Of a stretch of 50,336 nucleotides of DNA, positions 17,444 to 26,076 are shown piece after piece; the first letter of the stretch is position 1, and each line of letters begins with the position of its first letter. The DNA lies in assembly GCA_024401515.1 (NCBI GenBank), contig JAKSKY010000005.1:1-50336 (forward strand), read 5' to 3'. Origin of the DNA: Paludibacteraceae bacterium (lineage in GTDB: Bacteria; Bacteroidota; Bacteroidia; Bacteroidales; Paludibacteraceae). The notes beneath the pieces are model-generated. The model worked only from the letters and a program-made list of their open reading frames with translations, did no database searches and had not been told where the DNA came from. The position numbers and the translations under genes are program-made.

Positions 17444-18406
17444 TTAGTCCCAAGCCAAAGCGGAAGCACCCAATACAGCGGCATCCGCATCCTTCATCTC
17501 AGAGAACAAGACCTTCACCTTGCCCTTGAATACAGGCATCAAGTTATCATCCATCGCCTTCTTCAATGGGTTAAGCAACAAATCGCCTGCCTTAGCCAAA
17601 CCACCAAATAGAACGAATGCCTCTGGGCTACTGAACTTAACGAAGTCAGCCAAAGCCTCTCCCAACACCTGTCCAGTGAATGCGAAGATATCCTTGGCGA
17701 TCGCGTCACCTGCCATAGCGGCATCGAAAACATCCTTAGAAGTGATCTTATCCAACTCGATCTTGCGGAGCAATGAATCCTCACCCGCACGATTTTGCAA
17801 CATCTCCTTTGCGGTGCGAGCCACACCTGTAGCGGAGGTATAGGTCTCCAAACAACCCTTGTTTCCACATCCGCAAGGACGACCATCACGACGAACGATG
17901 ACGTGGCCCAACTCACCCGCATTACCGTCGTGTCCGTAGATCAATTGTCCATTAGCGACAACACCACTACCTACACCAGTTCCCAAAGTGATCATGATGA
18001 AATCACGCATGCCACGAGCGGCACCGTACTTCATCTCACCAATAGCAGCCGCATTGGCGTCGTTAGTCAAAGTAACAGGCACACCCACCTTTTCAGAGAG
18101 CATCTTCGCGAATGGGACGATACCCTTCCATGGCAAGTTAGCCGCATGCTCGATGTTACCAGTATAGTAGTTCGCATTAGGCGCACCCACACCGATTCCT
18201 TTGATTTTCTCGATACCACCATTCTTGGCTACCAAATCCAAAATACCATTACCCAACGCATTGATATACTCCTCAAGCACAGGATAAGCTTGTGTCTTGA
18301 TTGAATTGGATGCCAAGACATTACCTTGCGCGTCAACAATTCCGAACACTGAATTGGTACCACCAATATCGATACCAACCACATTAGGTTTCAATTCAGA
18401 CTTCAT
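17444..18406 (-). CDS. ROK-family sugar kinase, probable glucokinase
   Basis: 320 residues. Phosphorylates a hexose, most likely glucose, with ATP in the cytoplasm. The N-terminal phosphate-binding motif GIDIGGTNSVFGIVD (11-25), LTNDANAAAIGE containing the catalytic aspartate, GTGVGSGVV, and the ROK zinc motif CGCGNKGCLE are all present. There is no N-terminal helix-turn-helix, so this is an enzyme and not a NagC-type repressor. The gene starts 16 bases after the FHS symporter and shares its transcript, suggesting that imported sugar is phosphorylated by this protein. It ends at a strong terminator. Confidence 0.92.
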   Translation of the reverse strand: MKSELKPNVVGIDIGGTNSVFGIVDAQGNVLASNSIKTQAYPVLEEYINALGNGILDLVAKNGGIEKIKGIGVGAPNANYYTGNIEHAANLPWKGIVPFAKMLSEKVGVPVTLTNDANAAAIGEMKYGAARGMRDFIMITLGTGVGSGVVANGQLIYGHDGNAGELGHVIVRRDGRPCGCGNKGCLETYTSATGVARTAKEMLQNRAGEDSLLRKIELDKITSKDVFDAAMAGDAIAKDIFAFTGQVLGEALADFVKFSSPEAFVLFGGLAKAGDLLLNPLKKAMDDNLMPVFKGKVKVLFSEMKDADAAVLGASALAWD

Positions 18407-18422
18407 ACTATTATATTTTGAG

Positions 18423-19862
18423 TTAATTATTAATTGTCAAATCAGTTGTCTTATTTTTCTTATTCTTGCTTCCGACAAAGCCGTACCACAAAAGATATGC
18501 GTAACATGCCAAAGGCAACGCGAACGCGATTTGGGCATTCACCATATCAGCGACCAACCCTTGGAAGAAAGGAACCAAGGCACCACCTAAAATCATCATC
18601 ACCAAAAGGGAGGATCCTTGCGAGGTATATTTACCCAAACCATCTATCGCCAAAGTGATCACATTCGGGAACATGATGGAGTTGAACAATCCCACCGCCA
18701 AGATGGCCCACAAAGACAGGTTTCCTGTCGTACTTAGCATCAAGACGATCAACAATATATTCACAAAGGAGAATAGTCCCAATGTACGGGATGGCACAGA
18801 CTTAGCCAATAGGAACACGAAAAAGTTGAGTGTCATGAAGGCCAAGAAATAATAGACCTTCTCAGTGATGAAGAAATCCACGACACCATTAAAGTTCAAA
18901 TGAGCGGCCTTACCCAACGTAAAGAAAATAAGAGTCAAAGAGGCAACGGCGGACAAGACCATCAAAGGAATCTTTTTGGACAAATCCATCTTACTCATGG
19001 AGATGGATCCCATAAAACGTCCTATCATCGCACCTCCCCAATAGAAGGTCAAAAGGCGGCTTGCCTCCAAGTTGTCCAAACCATGGAACTTATTCATATA
19101 ATCCACCAAGTTACTACCGATGGCCACCTCAGCACCCACATAGCAGAAGATACCGATCATACCAAATACCAAGTGAGGGTATTTCAAAGCGCCCAACTTA
19201 TCCAACTCACGATTATCATCCTTCATATTCACCGCAGGAATATCCGCGAAGAAAATCACACCGAATAGGATCAAGAGCAGACTGGCCAATACCAAATAAG
19301 GGATTCGCACAGAAGAGACGCCACCTCCTTCACTTAGGAAGTATTGGAATATCAAGGTTCCGCCAATCACCGGAGCCAATGTGGTACCCAAAGAATTGAA
19401 CGCTTGGGAAAGATTCAAACGGCTGGATGCCGTATCGGACGAACCCAAGGAAGCCACCAAAGGATTCGCGGCGATTTGCAAAAAGGTGAAACCGGCTCCC
19501 AAAAGGAAGAGGGCCGTCAAGAAGACCCAAAAGACAGGCTCCTCGGCGCTAGCCTCGATAAAGAAGAGGAAACAAGCGACCGCTGAGATGAAGAGTCCCA
19601 GCGCAATGGTATTCTTATACCCCACCTTCAATATCGGATCGCCCCAAGTGGCGGAGACAAAAAAGTAGATGGCGGATACAAAAAAGTAGGCCAAGAAGAA
19701 GGCCAACTGCACCAAAGTGGCTTGGTATTGCTCCAACTGGAAAACATCCTTAAAATAAGGAATCAAAATATCATTCAAACATGTAATGAAACCCCACATG
19801 AAAAAGAGCGTTGTCAGCGTGATCAAAGGGAGCACATACGATTTTTTAACCTCATTATCCAT
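18423..19862 (-). CDS. MFS transporter of the FHS (FucP/GluP) family, sugar:H+ symporter
   Basis: 479 residues with about 12 hydrophobic helices. The N-terminal LTTLFFMWGFITCLNDILIP and the first-half motif QLAFFLAYFF are hallmarks of the fucose/glucose-galactose H+ symporter family. The second half has GAMIGRFMGS and NSIMFPNVITLAIDGLG, also typical. The adjacent ROK kinase 16 bases downstream points to glucose or galactose rather than fucose, since no fucose isomerase or kinase is present. It begins only 28 bases after the TonB-dependent receptor, so read-through from the envelope operon is possible. The gap has no visible promoter. Confidence 0.9.
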   Translation of the reverse strand: MDNEVKKSYVLPLITLTTLFFMWGFITCLNDILIPYFKDVFQLEQYQATLVQLAFFLAYFFVSAIYFFVSATWGDPILKVGYKNTIALGLFISAVACFLFFIEASAEEPVFWVFLTALFLLGAGFTFLQIAANPLVASLGSSDTASSRLNLSQAFNSLGTTLAPVIGGTLIFQYFLSEGGGVSSVRIPYLVLASLLLILFGVIFFADIPAVNMKDDNRELDKLGALKYPHLVFGMIGIFCYVGAEVAIGSNLVDYMNKFHGLDNLEASRLLTFYWGGAMIGRFMGSISMSKMDLSKKIPLMVLSAVASLTLIFFTLGKAAHLNFNGVVDFFITEKVYYFLAFMTLNFFVFLLAKSVPSRTLGLFSFVNILLIVLMLSTTGNLSLWAILAVGLFNSIMFPNVITLAIDGLGKYTSQGSSLLVMMILGGALVPFFQGLVADMVNAQIAFALPLACYAYLLWYGFVGSKNKKNKTTDLTINN

Positions 19863-19890
19863 ATCAACAATTGTTTTATATTTTATTCTA

Positions 19891-22302
19891 TTAAAAATCT
19901 ATCGTCAACTTCGCGTTAAACATTCTACCCGTCAAATAGTTCGGAACCGCATATTGCGAGCCATTCACGACCGAAATCCAAGTCTGCGAATTCACATTCT
20001 TTGTACCTAACAAATTGAAGACATCGAAGTTAAGAGCAAAAGTTTTCATCCATGAAAAGAACTTCTTCTGCATAACAGGGTCCACACCCTTGCGGAGGTG
20101 GAATGTCAATCCTATATCGATACGTTTGTAGTTCTTCATCCAATAATCATAGCCATGGCTATAGGTATTCGGAAGCGTGAATGGGAATCCATCCGACCAT
20201 ATCAACTTAATATTAAACTTCAACTTGTCGAATCCAGGCATATAATCTTGGAAGAACATGGAGGCATTGAAACGCTGGTCGGTAGGACGAGGAATGTAAC
20301 CAAACTCATCCCCTTCGATATCCTCCTTCGTATTCATCAACGATAGGGATACCCAAGAATCGGTTCCTGGCACAAATTCTCCGGAGAGCTTCACATCTCC
20401 GCCAAAGGCAAAACCTTTGGCACAATTCCTACCCATATAGGTAATCTTCATATTATCGACCTGATAAGGGATGATTCTGTCTAAATACTTATAATACAAT
20501 TCCGTTGTGAGCTTAAAAGGCCTACCCCACTTGCGGAAATAGAAATCGGATGCGGCGATGATCTGCGCGGAACGAGGCGACTTGACATCATGGTTCAAAT
20601 AAACGTTCACGTTTCCGTTATCCATCTTCTCCGTGCACATCATCTCTTTAAAGAAAAGGGATTGATGGTAGATACCCGTCGCAAAACGGAATCCCCAATT
20701 GGTCTCTTTCGGAAAATAGGAGAAGGAGAGTCGTGGACTAGCCATCAATTGATGATTGAAGTTCCAATATGAAAGTCTCAGGCCACCCACCAAGACCACC
20801 TTTCCCCGGTTGGCCATACGATTAAATGTATTTTGGGCGAAGCAGGAGAATCGGAACATATCCTCCTTCAAATCCGCGTTGCAATTGTCGTAAAGCATCA
20901 TAGAAGTCCCGTTCATCGGCATGGAATAACCAGCGGAATCACGATATTCCCACTCATTGATGGTCTCTTCCATCTTCTCCAGTTGGAAGGATGTTCCCCA
21001 CTTCAACGTATTCATGCGAAGGTTCAACGTGTTGATATATGAGAAGTTGGTCACGTTGGCGTTCAACTCATTACGGGCATGTTGCAAAGAGCCTCCCGCA
21101 CCCTCCGTCGTGGTACGCTTCATGGTGGTCATATCCAAGTCACCGATCAGGTACGAACTGGTGATATCGTAGGTAACGTTCTCTGAAGTATAAAAAGAGG
21201 AACCTATCAAATCAATGGAACATTTTTTCGATGGTTTGATATTCAATGTCAACGCTCCGAAGAATGTGGAGAATAGGTCCTTCTCCTCGCCATCGAAATA
21301 GAACTCTATGGACTTAGTCGTAGCGTTCGTTCCAAAATTGGTCACGCTGGATTCAGGGCTGAATCGATAATCGTTTCGGGAGATATTTCCCAAGAAAGAT
21401 AGACTACACTTAGGCGAGAAACGATAAGTCATATAAGTTTGATAATCCAAGAATCGAGGGTCATAATCACCAACGGTCTGCAATCCATTCAACACATAGG
21501 TGGATTTCTTATAGCGGAAACCATGAACTTGAGAAAACTTAGGTGAGGATGTTCCGATATAGGCGCTCGCGCCCAATAGGCTAACTGAAACAGAGCCCTC
21601 AAAAGCCGAAGGAGTCTTGTACTTGATATCCAAAACAGATGCTATCTTATCACCATACTCTGGAGAGAAGCCTCCGGAGGAGAAATTAACAGATTGGACC
21701 AAATCAGGATTCATGAAACTCAAACCCTCCTGTTCACCACTACGGATAAGGAAAGGTCGATAAACCTCGATGGAATTGACATAGACGCAGTTCTCATCAA
21801 AGTTACCGCCACGGACAGAGTATTGCGAACTCAACTCATTATTGGAAGAGACACCCGGCATCGTCGTGACCAACTCCTTGATCGCGTCACCACTCATCGT
21901 AGGAATAGACTTCGTAACATCCACATTCATCACCTCAATCGTCGTCTCTTGTTTCTTTAACGCCACAACATCCACGTCACCCAGGGAGACACTGCTCTCC
22001 TTCATGACAACCCGGACAAACACGGAATCACGGTCACACAACACGGACTTTTGCACATCCGCATAACCAATCAAGGAAAACTGCAAACGATAGGTCTTAA
22101 CCGAATCAGAGGATAATTGAAGGGAGAATCGTCCCAACGGATCAGTGAAAATCGCTTCATCTTCCCCATCCACCTCAACATTCACAACATCCAACGGATC
22201 ACCAACGGCATTGGTAACCACACCGGAGATCTTCTTCGCACCCGCCATTTGGACGGAAAAGAAAAGAAGGAAAGAGGTTAATATGGTTAGGCATCTCCAC
22301 AT
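19891..22302 (-). CDS. TonB-dependent outer-membrane receptor with carboxypeptidase-regulatory-like N-terminus
   Basis: 803 residues. A signal peptide (1-22, ends AGA) is followed by a beta-sandwich domain (KKISGVVTNAVGDPLDVVNVEV to about 105). The plug domain carries SIPTMSGDAIKELVTTMPGVSSNNELSSQYSVRGG-like features and the barrel ends with RMFNAKLTIDF. It is shorter than SusC proteins and has no SusD partner, so it is a different receptor class. It lies seven bases after the OstA-like gene and is the last envelope-biogenesis gene before the sugar symporter. The substrate is unknown; its place in an operon for outer-membrane assembly may mean a constitutive role. Confidence 0.88.
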   Translation of the reverse strand: MWRCLTILTSFLLFFSVQMAGAKKISGVVTNAVGDPLDVVNVEVDGEDEAIFTDPLGRFSLQLSSDSVKTYRLQFSLIGYADVQKSVLCDRDSVFVRVVMKESSVSLGDVDVVALKKQETTIEVMNVDVTKSIPTMSGDAIKELVTTMPGVSSNNELSSQYSVRGGNFDENCVYVNSIEVYRPFLIRSGEQEGLSFMNPDLVQSVNFSSGGFSPEYGDKIASVLDIKYKTPSAFEGSVSVSLLGASAYIGTSSPKFSQVHGFRYKKSTYVLNGLQTVGDYDPRFLDYQTYMTYRFSPKCSLSFLGNISRNDYRFSPESSVTNFGTNATTKSIEFYFDGEEKDLFSTFFGALTLNIKPSKKCSIDLIGSSFYTSENVTYDITSSYLIGDLDMTTMKRTTTEGAGGSLQHARNELNANVTNFSYINTLNLRMNTLKWGTSFQLEKMEETINEWEYRDSAGYSMPMNGTSMMLYDNCNADLKEDMFRFSCFAQNTFNRMANRGKVVLVGGLRLSYWNFNHQLMASPRLSFSYFPKETNWGFRFATGIYHQSLFFKEMMCTEKMDNGNVNVYLNHDVKSPRSAQIIAASDFYFRKWGRPFKLTTELYYKYLDRIIPYQVDNMKITYMGRNCAKGFAFGGDVKLSGEFVPGTDSWVSLSLMNTKEDIEGDEFGYIPRPTDQRFNASMFFQDYMPGFDKLKFNIKLIWSDGFPFTLPNTYSHGYDYWMKNYKRIDIGLTFHLRKGVDPVMQKKFFSWMKTFALNFDVFNLLGTKNVNSQTWISVVNGSQYAVPNYLTGRMFNAKLTIDF

Positions 22303-22309
22303 ATCCTAG

Positions 22310-23824
22310 CTACTTTGTGAAAATTTCGTCCTTGCTTTTAGGTCGGGAAGAATCCATCCAGATAAAATTCTCCAATTGTTTTTCCTCATCAGGTATCTTG
22401 TTGGGCGCATATAACGTGCCCTCAGAATCCGGCGTCATAACGATCTTTTCCACCTTCTTACTGCTCTTCATATGGATGGTCATCGCCTCTCCATGCGCTT
22501 TGTTGACACCAATTAATTGGTTGTGGTCATCCTTTGTGTAATAGACGGATTTAGCATTTCCCTGCATCACAACACGGGAGAGCGAATTGTTTTTCAAATA
22601 AGCCTTGGACTCCCTACCCGACAATTGGTTATACATATCATCCGCCTCATATTGAATAATCATCGCCTTATTCACGATGTGGATATAGTCAGGCTTTTGA
22701 TTCTTCATATAGATATCAATCTTCTCGCCGCTCAATTGGCTCTCCTCACTCCAAAGAACAGGCTTCACATACATGGTAAGTAGGGAATCGGTTGAGGAAT
22801 AAACCAAAGAATCACACATGCCCTGCATATCCTTACGATAAAACTTCACATGATGATAACCTCTGATTTCACTTCTTGTCGAATCCAACTCCAACCCACG
22901 CAAGGTATCCGCAGCCAAGAACAAGGAATCCTTATCTGAATAATCTATCACATAGGCATCACCTGTCATATAACCCGTAGCGGGGAATTTCCTTGAAAAC
23001 TCCGCATAATTTCCACGTCCGATCACCTTTTGGGATGAATCCTGCGCATCAATATTATGATAAGCCTTCGCGAATTTATTCTCCATATCATAGTAGATGG
23101 AATCGGCCGTCAAACGTCTGCCCGATTTGGAAGTGATCACCGAATAATCATACAACCATCCGATTTGTGTCTTACGATTCATTTTAGCATTGGTCGTATA
23201 GATCGTATACTCACTCTCATAGACATAAGAGGGTCCGACCAAAACCGTTTTACCCGTTTCATTGTTAAACTGAAGGGAATCACTTTTGATGATATAATTG
23301 GGATGGTTCAACACCACCTCATCCTTAAAGAAGTAGTCCTTGGAATTGGTGTAATAATAGCCCAGACGAGAGGTCAAATCCATATCGCCATCATGCAATT
23401 TTCCACCACCGAAATAGTAACCATAGTTACGGTCCCGATAATAATCCAACGCTTCGGTATGCAAGGTGGTTCCCTCATTGTCAGCCACCACATTGCCACG
23501 GATACGCATCAGTTGCGTCTCTCCATCATAATGCATCTGATTAGCCGTCATCGTGGAACTTTTATCCACCACACGGACATTACCGAAGGCATCGAAAGAA
23601 TCATCATCATAAAAATAGGCGCTATCGCAATACATCAAGGTCGATTCGTGACGGAAACGCACATTTCCCTTCAACACCTGGTATTCGGCACCTTGGGAAT
23701 TATCAAAGGAGAGCAGATCACATTGTTCCAATATGACATTCTTCGTTCCTCCACAAAGGGACGATAAACACAAGAATACCAAAAGAATTGTATATGATCT
23801 TTTCATATGCGATAAGAAAATCAT
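22310..23824 (-). CDS. OstA/LptA-like organic solvent tolerance protein (LPS transport-related)
   Basis: 504 residues with a signal peptide (hydrophobic stretch of about residues 10-24). The body is a long series of short beta-strand repeats of the OstA type, such as EYQVLKGNVRFRH, DAFGNVRVVDKSS, MRIRGNVVADNEG and the YGYYFGGGKLHDG region; this family forms open beta-jellyroll filaments that move lipopolysaccharide across the periplasm. It is longer than E. coli LptA and may extend the bridge or serve as a scaffold. The ATG at 23824 overlaps the TGA of the upstream isomerase gene (ATGA); a second ATG at 23806 begins a cleaner signal peptide (MKRSYTILL) and could be the true start. Confidence 0.85.
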   Translation of the reverse strand: MIFLSHMKRSYTILLVFLCLSSLCGGTKNVILEQCDLLSFDNSQGAEYQVLKGNVRFRHESTLMYCDSAYFYDDDSFDAFGNVRVVDKSSTMTANQMHYDGETQLMRIRGNVVADNEGTTLHTEALDYYRDRNYGYYFGGGKLHDGDMDLTSRLGYYYTNSKDYFFKDEVVLNHPNYIIKSDSLQFNNETGKTVLVGPSYVYESEYTIYTTNAKMNRKTQIGWLYDYSVITSKSGRRLTADSIYYDMENKFAKAYHNIDAQDSSQKVIGRGNYAEFSRKFPATGYMTGDAYVIDYSDKDSLFLAADTLRGLELDSTRSEIRGYHHVKFYRKDMQGMCDSLVYSSTDSLLTMYVKPVLWSEESQLSGEKIDIYMKNQKPDYIHIVNKAMIIQYEADDMYNQLSGRESKAYLKNNSLSRVVMQGNAKSVYYTKDDHNQLIGVNKAHGEAMTIHMKSSKKVEKIVMTPDSEGTLYAPNKIPDEEKQLENFIWMDSSRPKSKDEIFTK

Positions 23825-25170
23825 TTAATCCAACCTGGATATTGGAACTCACAGTTCTGCCACTTCGGATCGATCTTCACATAGATACTCTTCTGCTTCT
23901 CGACCACCCAATTCTTCAACAACTCCGCATTTTTCTCCTCTTGGTAAGCGGCCTTGATTGCCATATAATCATCCTCCACATTGGCCTTATGCGCCTTCAA
24001 CAAAGATTTCACCTTCGCAACAGCAAAGACCTCATTACCCTTGGAATCTATCATCATAAATGGTCTGGAAACCTCTCCGCTCTTCAAAGAATAGACCGCC
24101 TTCGCCACCTCTTGGGGCAAATCACGCATTTCGAAACGGGAAGATCCATTTTTAGGATTATTCAAAAGGCCACCGCAATTTCGGGTATTCTTATCAACCG
24201 AGTAAAGCGTAACAGCCTCCTCGAAAGTAAGTTCCTTCTTCTCAACCAAGCCAACGACACTGTCCAAACGGGCACGTGCCTGGAATTGCTCATCCAATGT
24301 GGATTTAGGCTTCATCAAAATATGACGAACATTCACCTTGTCACCGCTCTTCTCTATCAATTGAATGATATGATAACCGAACTCCGTCTCAACCACCTTT
24401 GATACACGATTCGCATCATGCAACGCAAACGCCACATCCGCGAACTCATGCACGAGCTGTCCCTTACCCATAAAACCAAGCTCACCACCTCTCTTAGCGG
24501 ATTCCTTATCCTCTGAATACAAAATCGCCAAGGTGGAGAATTCCGTCTCCTTATTGTCCACGCGCTCTTTAAACTCACGCAATTTAGACTTTACATTTTC
24601 AATTGCCGTAGCGCTCACTTGAGGTGCGACCGTAATCAACTGCACCTCAACTTGAGTTGGGATATCAGGGATGCTATCAGCAGGCAATGATTTGAAGAAT
24701 GCCTTCACCTCAGCTGGAGTCACCTTCGCCTCTCCGACAATCTTCTTCTGCATTTGTTGGATAATCTGTTGGTTGGAAACCATTTCCGTCAACTCCTCAC
24801 GTAGAGAGGCCAAATCCTGGTTGAAATACTCTTCCACCTTCTCCTTGGAACCCACTTGGCCGATCAAATAATTGATACGCATCTCCACTTGATTCGATAC
24901 GGATTTGTCATCCGCAAATATGCTGTCGATCTTCGCTTGATCCAAATATAGTTTCTGCAAAGCCAATTGTTCTGGAATGTAGCAATAAGGATCACCTTCA
25001 ATGGAAGAACCCTCATAGCGCATCTTCTGGCGATACTCCTCCACGTCAGAAAGCAAGATGGCTTCATCACCCACCACCCATGCGACCTCGTCTATCATAT
25101 TGGCGCTCCAAGAGGTCATCCATGAAGCAATGGAAGAAAACAATACTGAAAAAACAATTCTTTTATTCAT
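23821..25170 (-). CDS. SurA-like periplasmic chaperone/peptidyl-prolyl isomerase
   Basis: 449 residues with a signal peptide (1-21). The SurA N-terminal chaperone helices run to about residue 175, including DEVAWVVGDEAILLSDVEEY. Two parvulin (PpiC) domains follow: about 178-285 (GGELGFMGKGQLVHEFADVAF, then FGYHIIQL) and about 285-400 (VRHILMKPKSTLDEQ...). The first lacks the initial HIL motif (it reads VQLITVA), as in inactive first parvulin domains; the second keeps RHILMKP. In this family the protein escorts barrel proteins to the BAM complex. It lies between the lipoprotein (four-base gap) and the OstA-like gene (four-base overlap). Confidence 0.9.
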   Translation of the reverse strand: MNKRIVFSVLFSSIASWMTSWSANMIDEVAWVVGDEAILLSDVEEYRQKMRYEGSSIEGDPYCYIPEQLALQKLYLDQAKIDSIFADDKSVSNQVEMRINYLIGQVGSKEKVEEYFNQDLASLREELTEMVSNQQIIQQMQKKIVGEAKVTPAEVKAFFKSLPADSIPDIPTQVEVQLITVAPQVSATAIENVKSKLREFKERVDNKETEFSTLAILYSEDKESAKRGGELGFMGKGQLVHEFADVAFALHDANRVSKVVETEFGYHIIQLIEKSGDKVNVRHILMKPKSTLDEQFQARARLDSVVGLVEKKELTFEEAVTLYSVDKNTRNCGGLLNNPKNGSSRFEMRDLPQEVAKAVYSLKSGEVSRPFMMIDSKGNEVFAVAKVKSLLKAHKANVEDDYMAIKAAYQEEKNAELLKNWVVEKQKSIYVKIDPKWQNCEFQYPGWIK

Positions 25171-25174
25171 AACA

Positions 25175-26068
25175 TCATTTATAACTTTTCACTGAACCAT
25201 CCTGCAAACCCTTCTCATATAAGCTATTTCTATAAGAACGAAGGAAATCCGCTTTCTTCTGTTCAGTCAAGATGGAATAGATTCTGCTCTTCGCAAATTC
25301 ATAGGGTTGTTGGTCTCCGGTCAACTTGCATGAATTCACATACAAGAAAACGGAACGGATGGAATCCGACTCCACATACAACTTGTTATCCGCGAATGTA
25401 GTCTCTAGAAATGGCAAAGGCAACTTACGGACCACCTCGGACATCAAGGTCCAATTATCATTGAAGTATTCTATCTTGGCGGCATTCTTCACACAAAGAG
25501 ACTCAATCATCTCCATGTTACCATCACTCGGAGATTCCATCAAAGATTTAATCACCGAATAATCGGACGCATTATTCAAAACAGACAAAGCGACACCCTT
25601 CAGCAATGGTTCATGCAAATAGAAAAGTGCGGGATTCTCGTTATAATATGCGAAAGCATCCTGATCCTTGATCTGAGAGGACAAACGATCCTTGATCAAC
25701 TGAAGTTCATACTCATACACATAAAGAGACTTACGGTAGCACTCCACCAACGAATCGATTTCATCGCTACTCTCCTTCGTCACCTGTTCCTTCGCCAACT
25801 CGTACATCAAATTATTGGAGGCCCACTCCTTCACATAATGCTCAATCGCTGACGCACTATCCTCGGAACTCAAGCCAGTCAAGTCAAGATTTCTTTTTAT
25901 GTCAGACTCCGTCAAAGACTCTCCGCCTGACTTAGCGACAACCTTATCAGGTCGAATAAGAGAAGAGATGTAGTCGCAAGATCCCATACCGAGGGATAAA
26001 CCACCCCACAGTGCGATGGACAATGCAATGCGAATTATAGAATGAAACATCTTCATTGGGGTCTCCAT
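25175..26068 (-). CDS. SurA-N-like lipoprotein without an evident isomerase domain
   Basis: 297 residues. Signal peptide with lipobox MGSC (Cys31), so a lipoprotein. DKVVAKSGGESLTESDIKRNL (about 41-61) matches the opening of SurA/PpiC chaperone domains, and the rest is predicted helical. No HIL...GGDLG parvulin signature is present, so prolyl isomerase activity is doubtful. Its position between two PpiC proteins (eight- and four-base gaps) suggests a membrane-anchored partner chaperone for outer-membrane protein folding. Annotation as a hypothetical protein would also be fair. Confidence 0.75.
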   Translation of the reverse strand: METPMKMFHSIIRIALSIALWGGLSLGMGSCDYISSLIRPDKVVAKSGGESLTESDIKRNLDLTGLSSEDSASAIEHYVKEWASNNLMYELAKEQVTKESSDEIDSLVECYRKSLYVYEYELQLIKDRLSSQIKDQDAFAYYNENPALFYLHEPLLKGVALSVLNNASDYSVIKSLMESPSDGNMEMIESLCVKNAAKIEYFNDNWTLMSEVVRKLPLPFLETTFADNKLYVESDSIRSVFLYVNSCKLTGDQQPYEFAKSRIYSILTEQKKADFLRSYRNSLYEKGLQDGSVKSYK

Positions 26069-26076
26069 TAACTATT

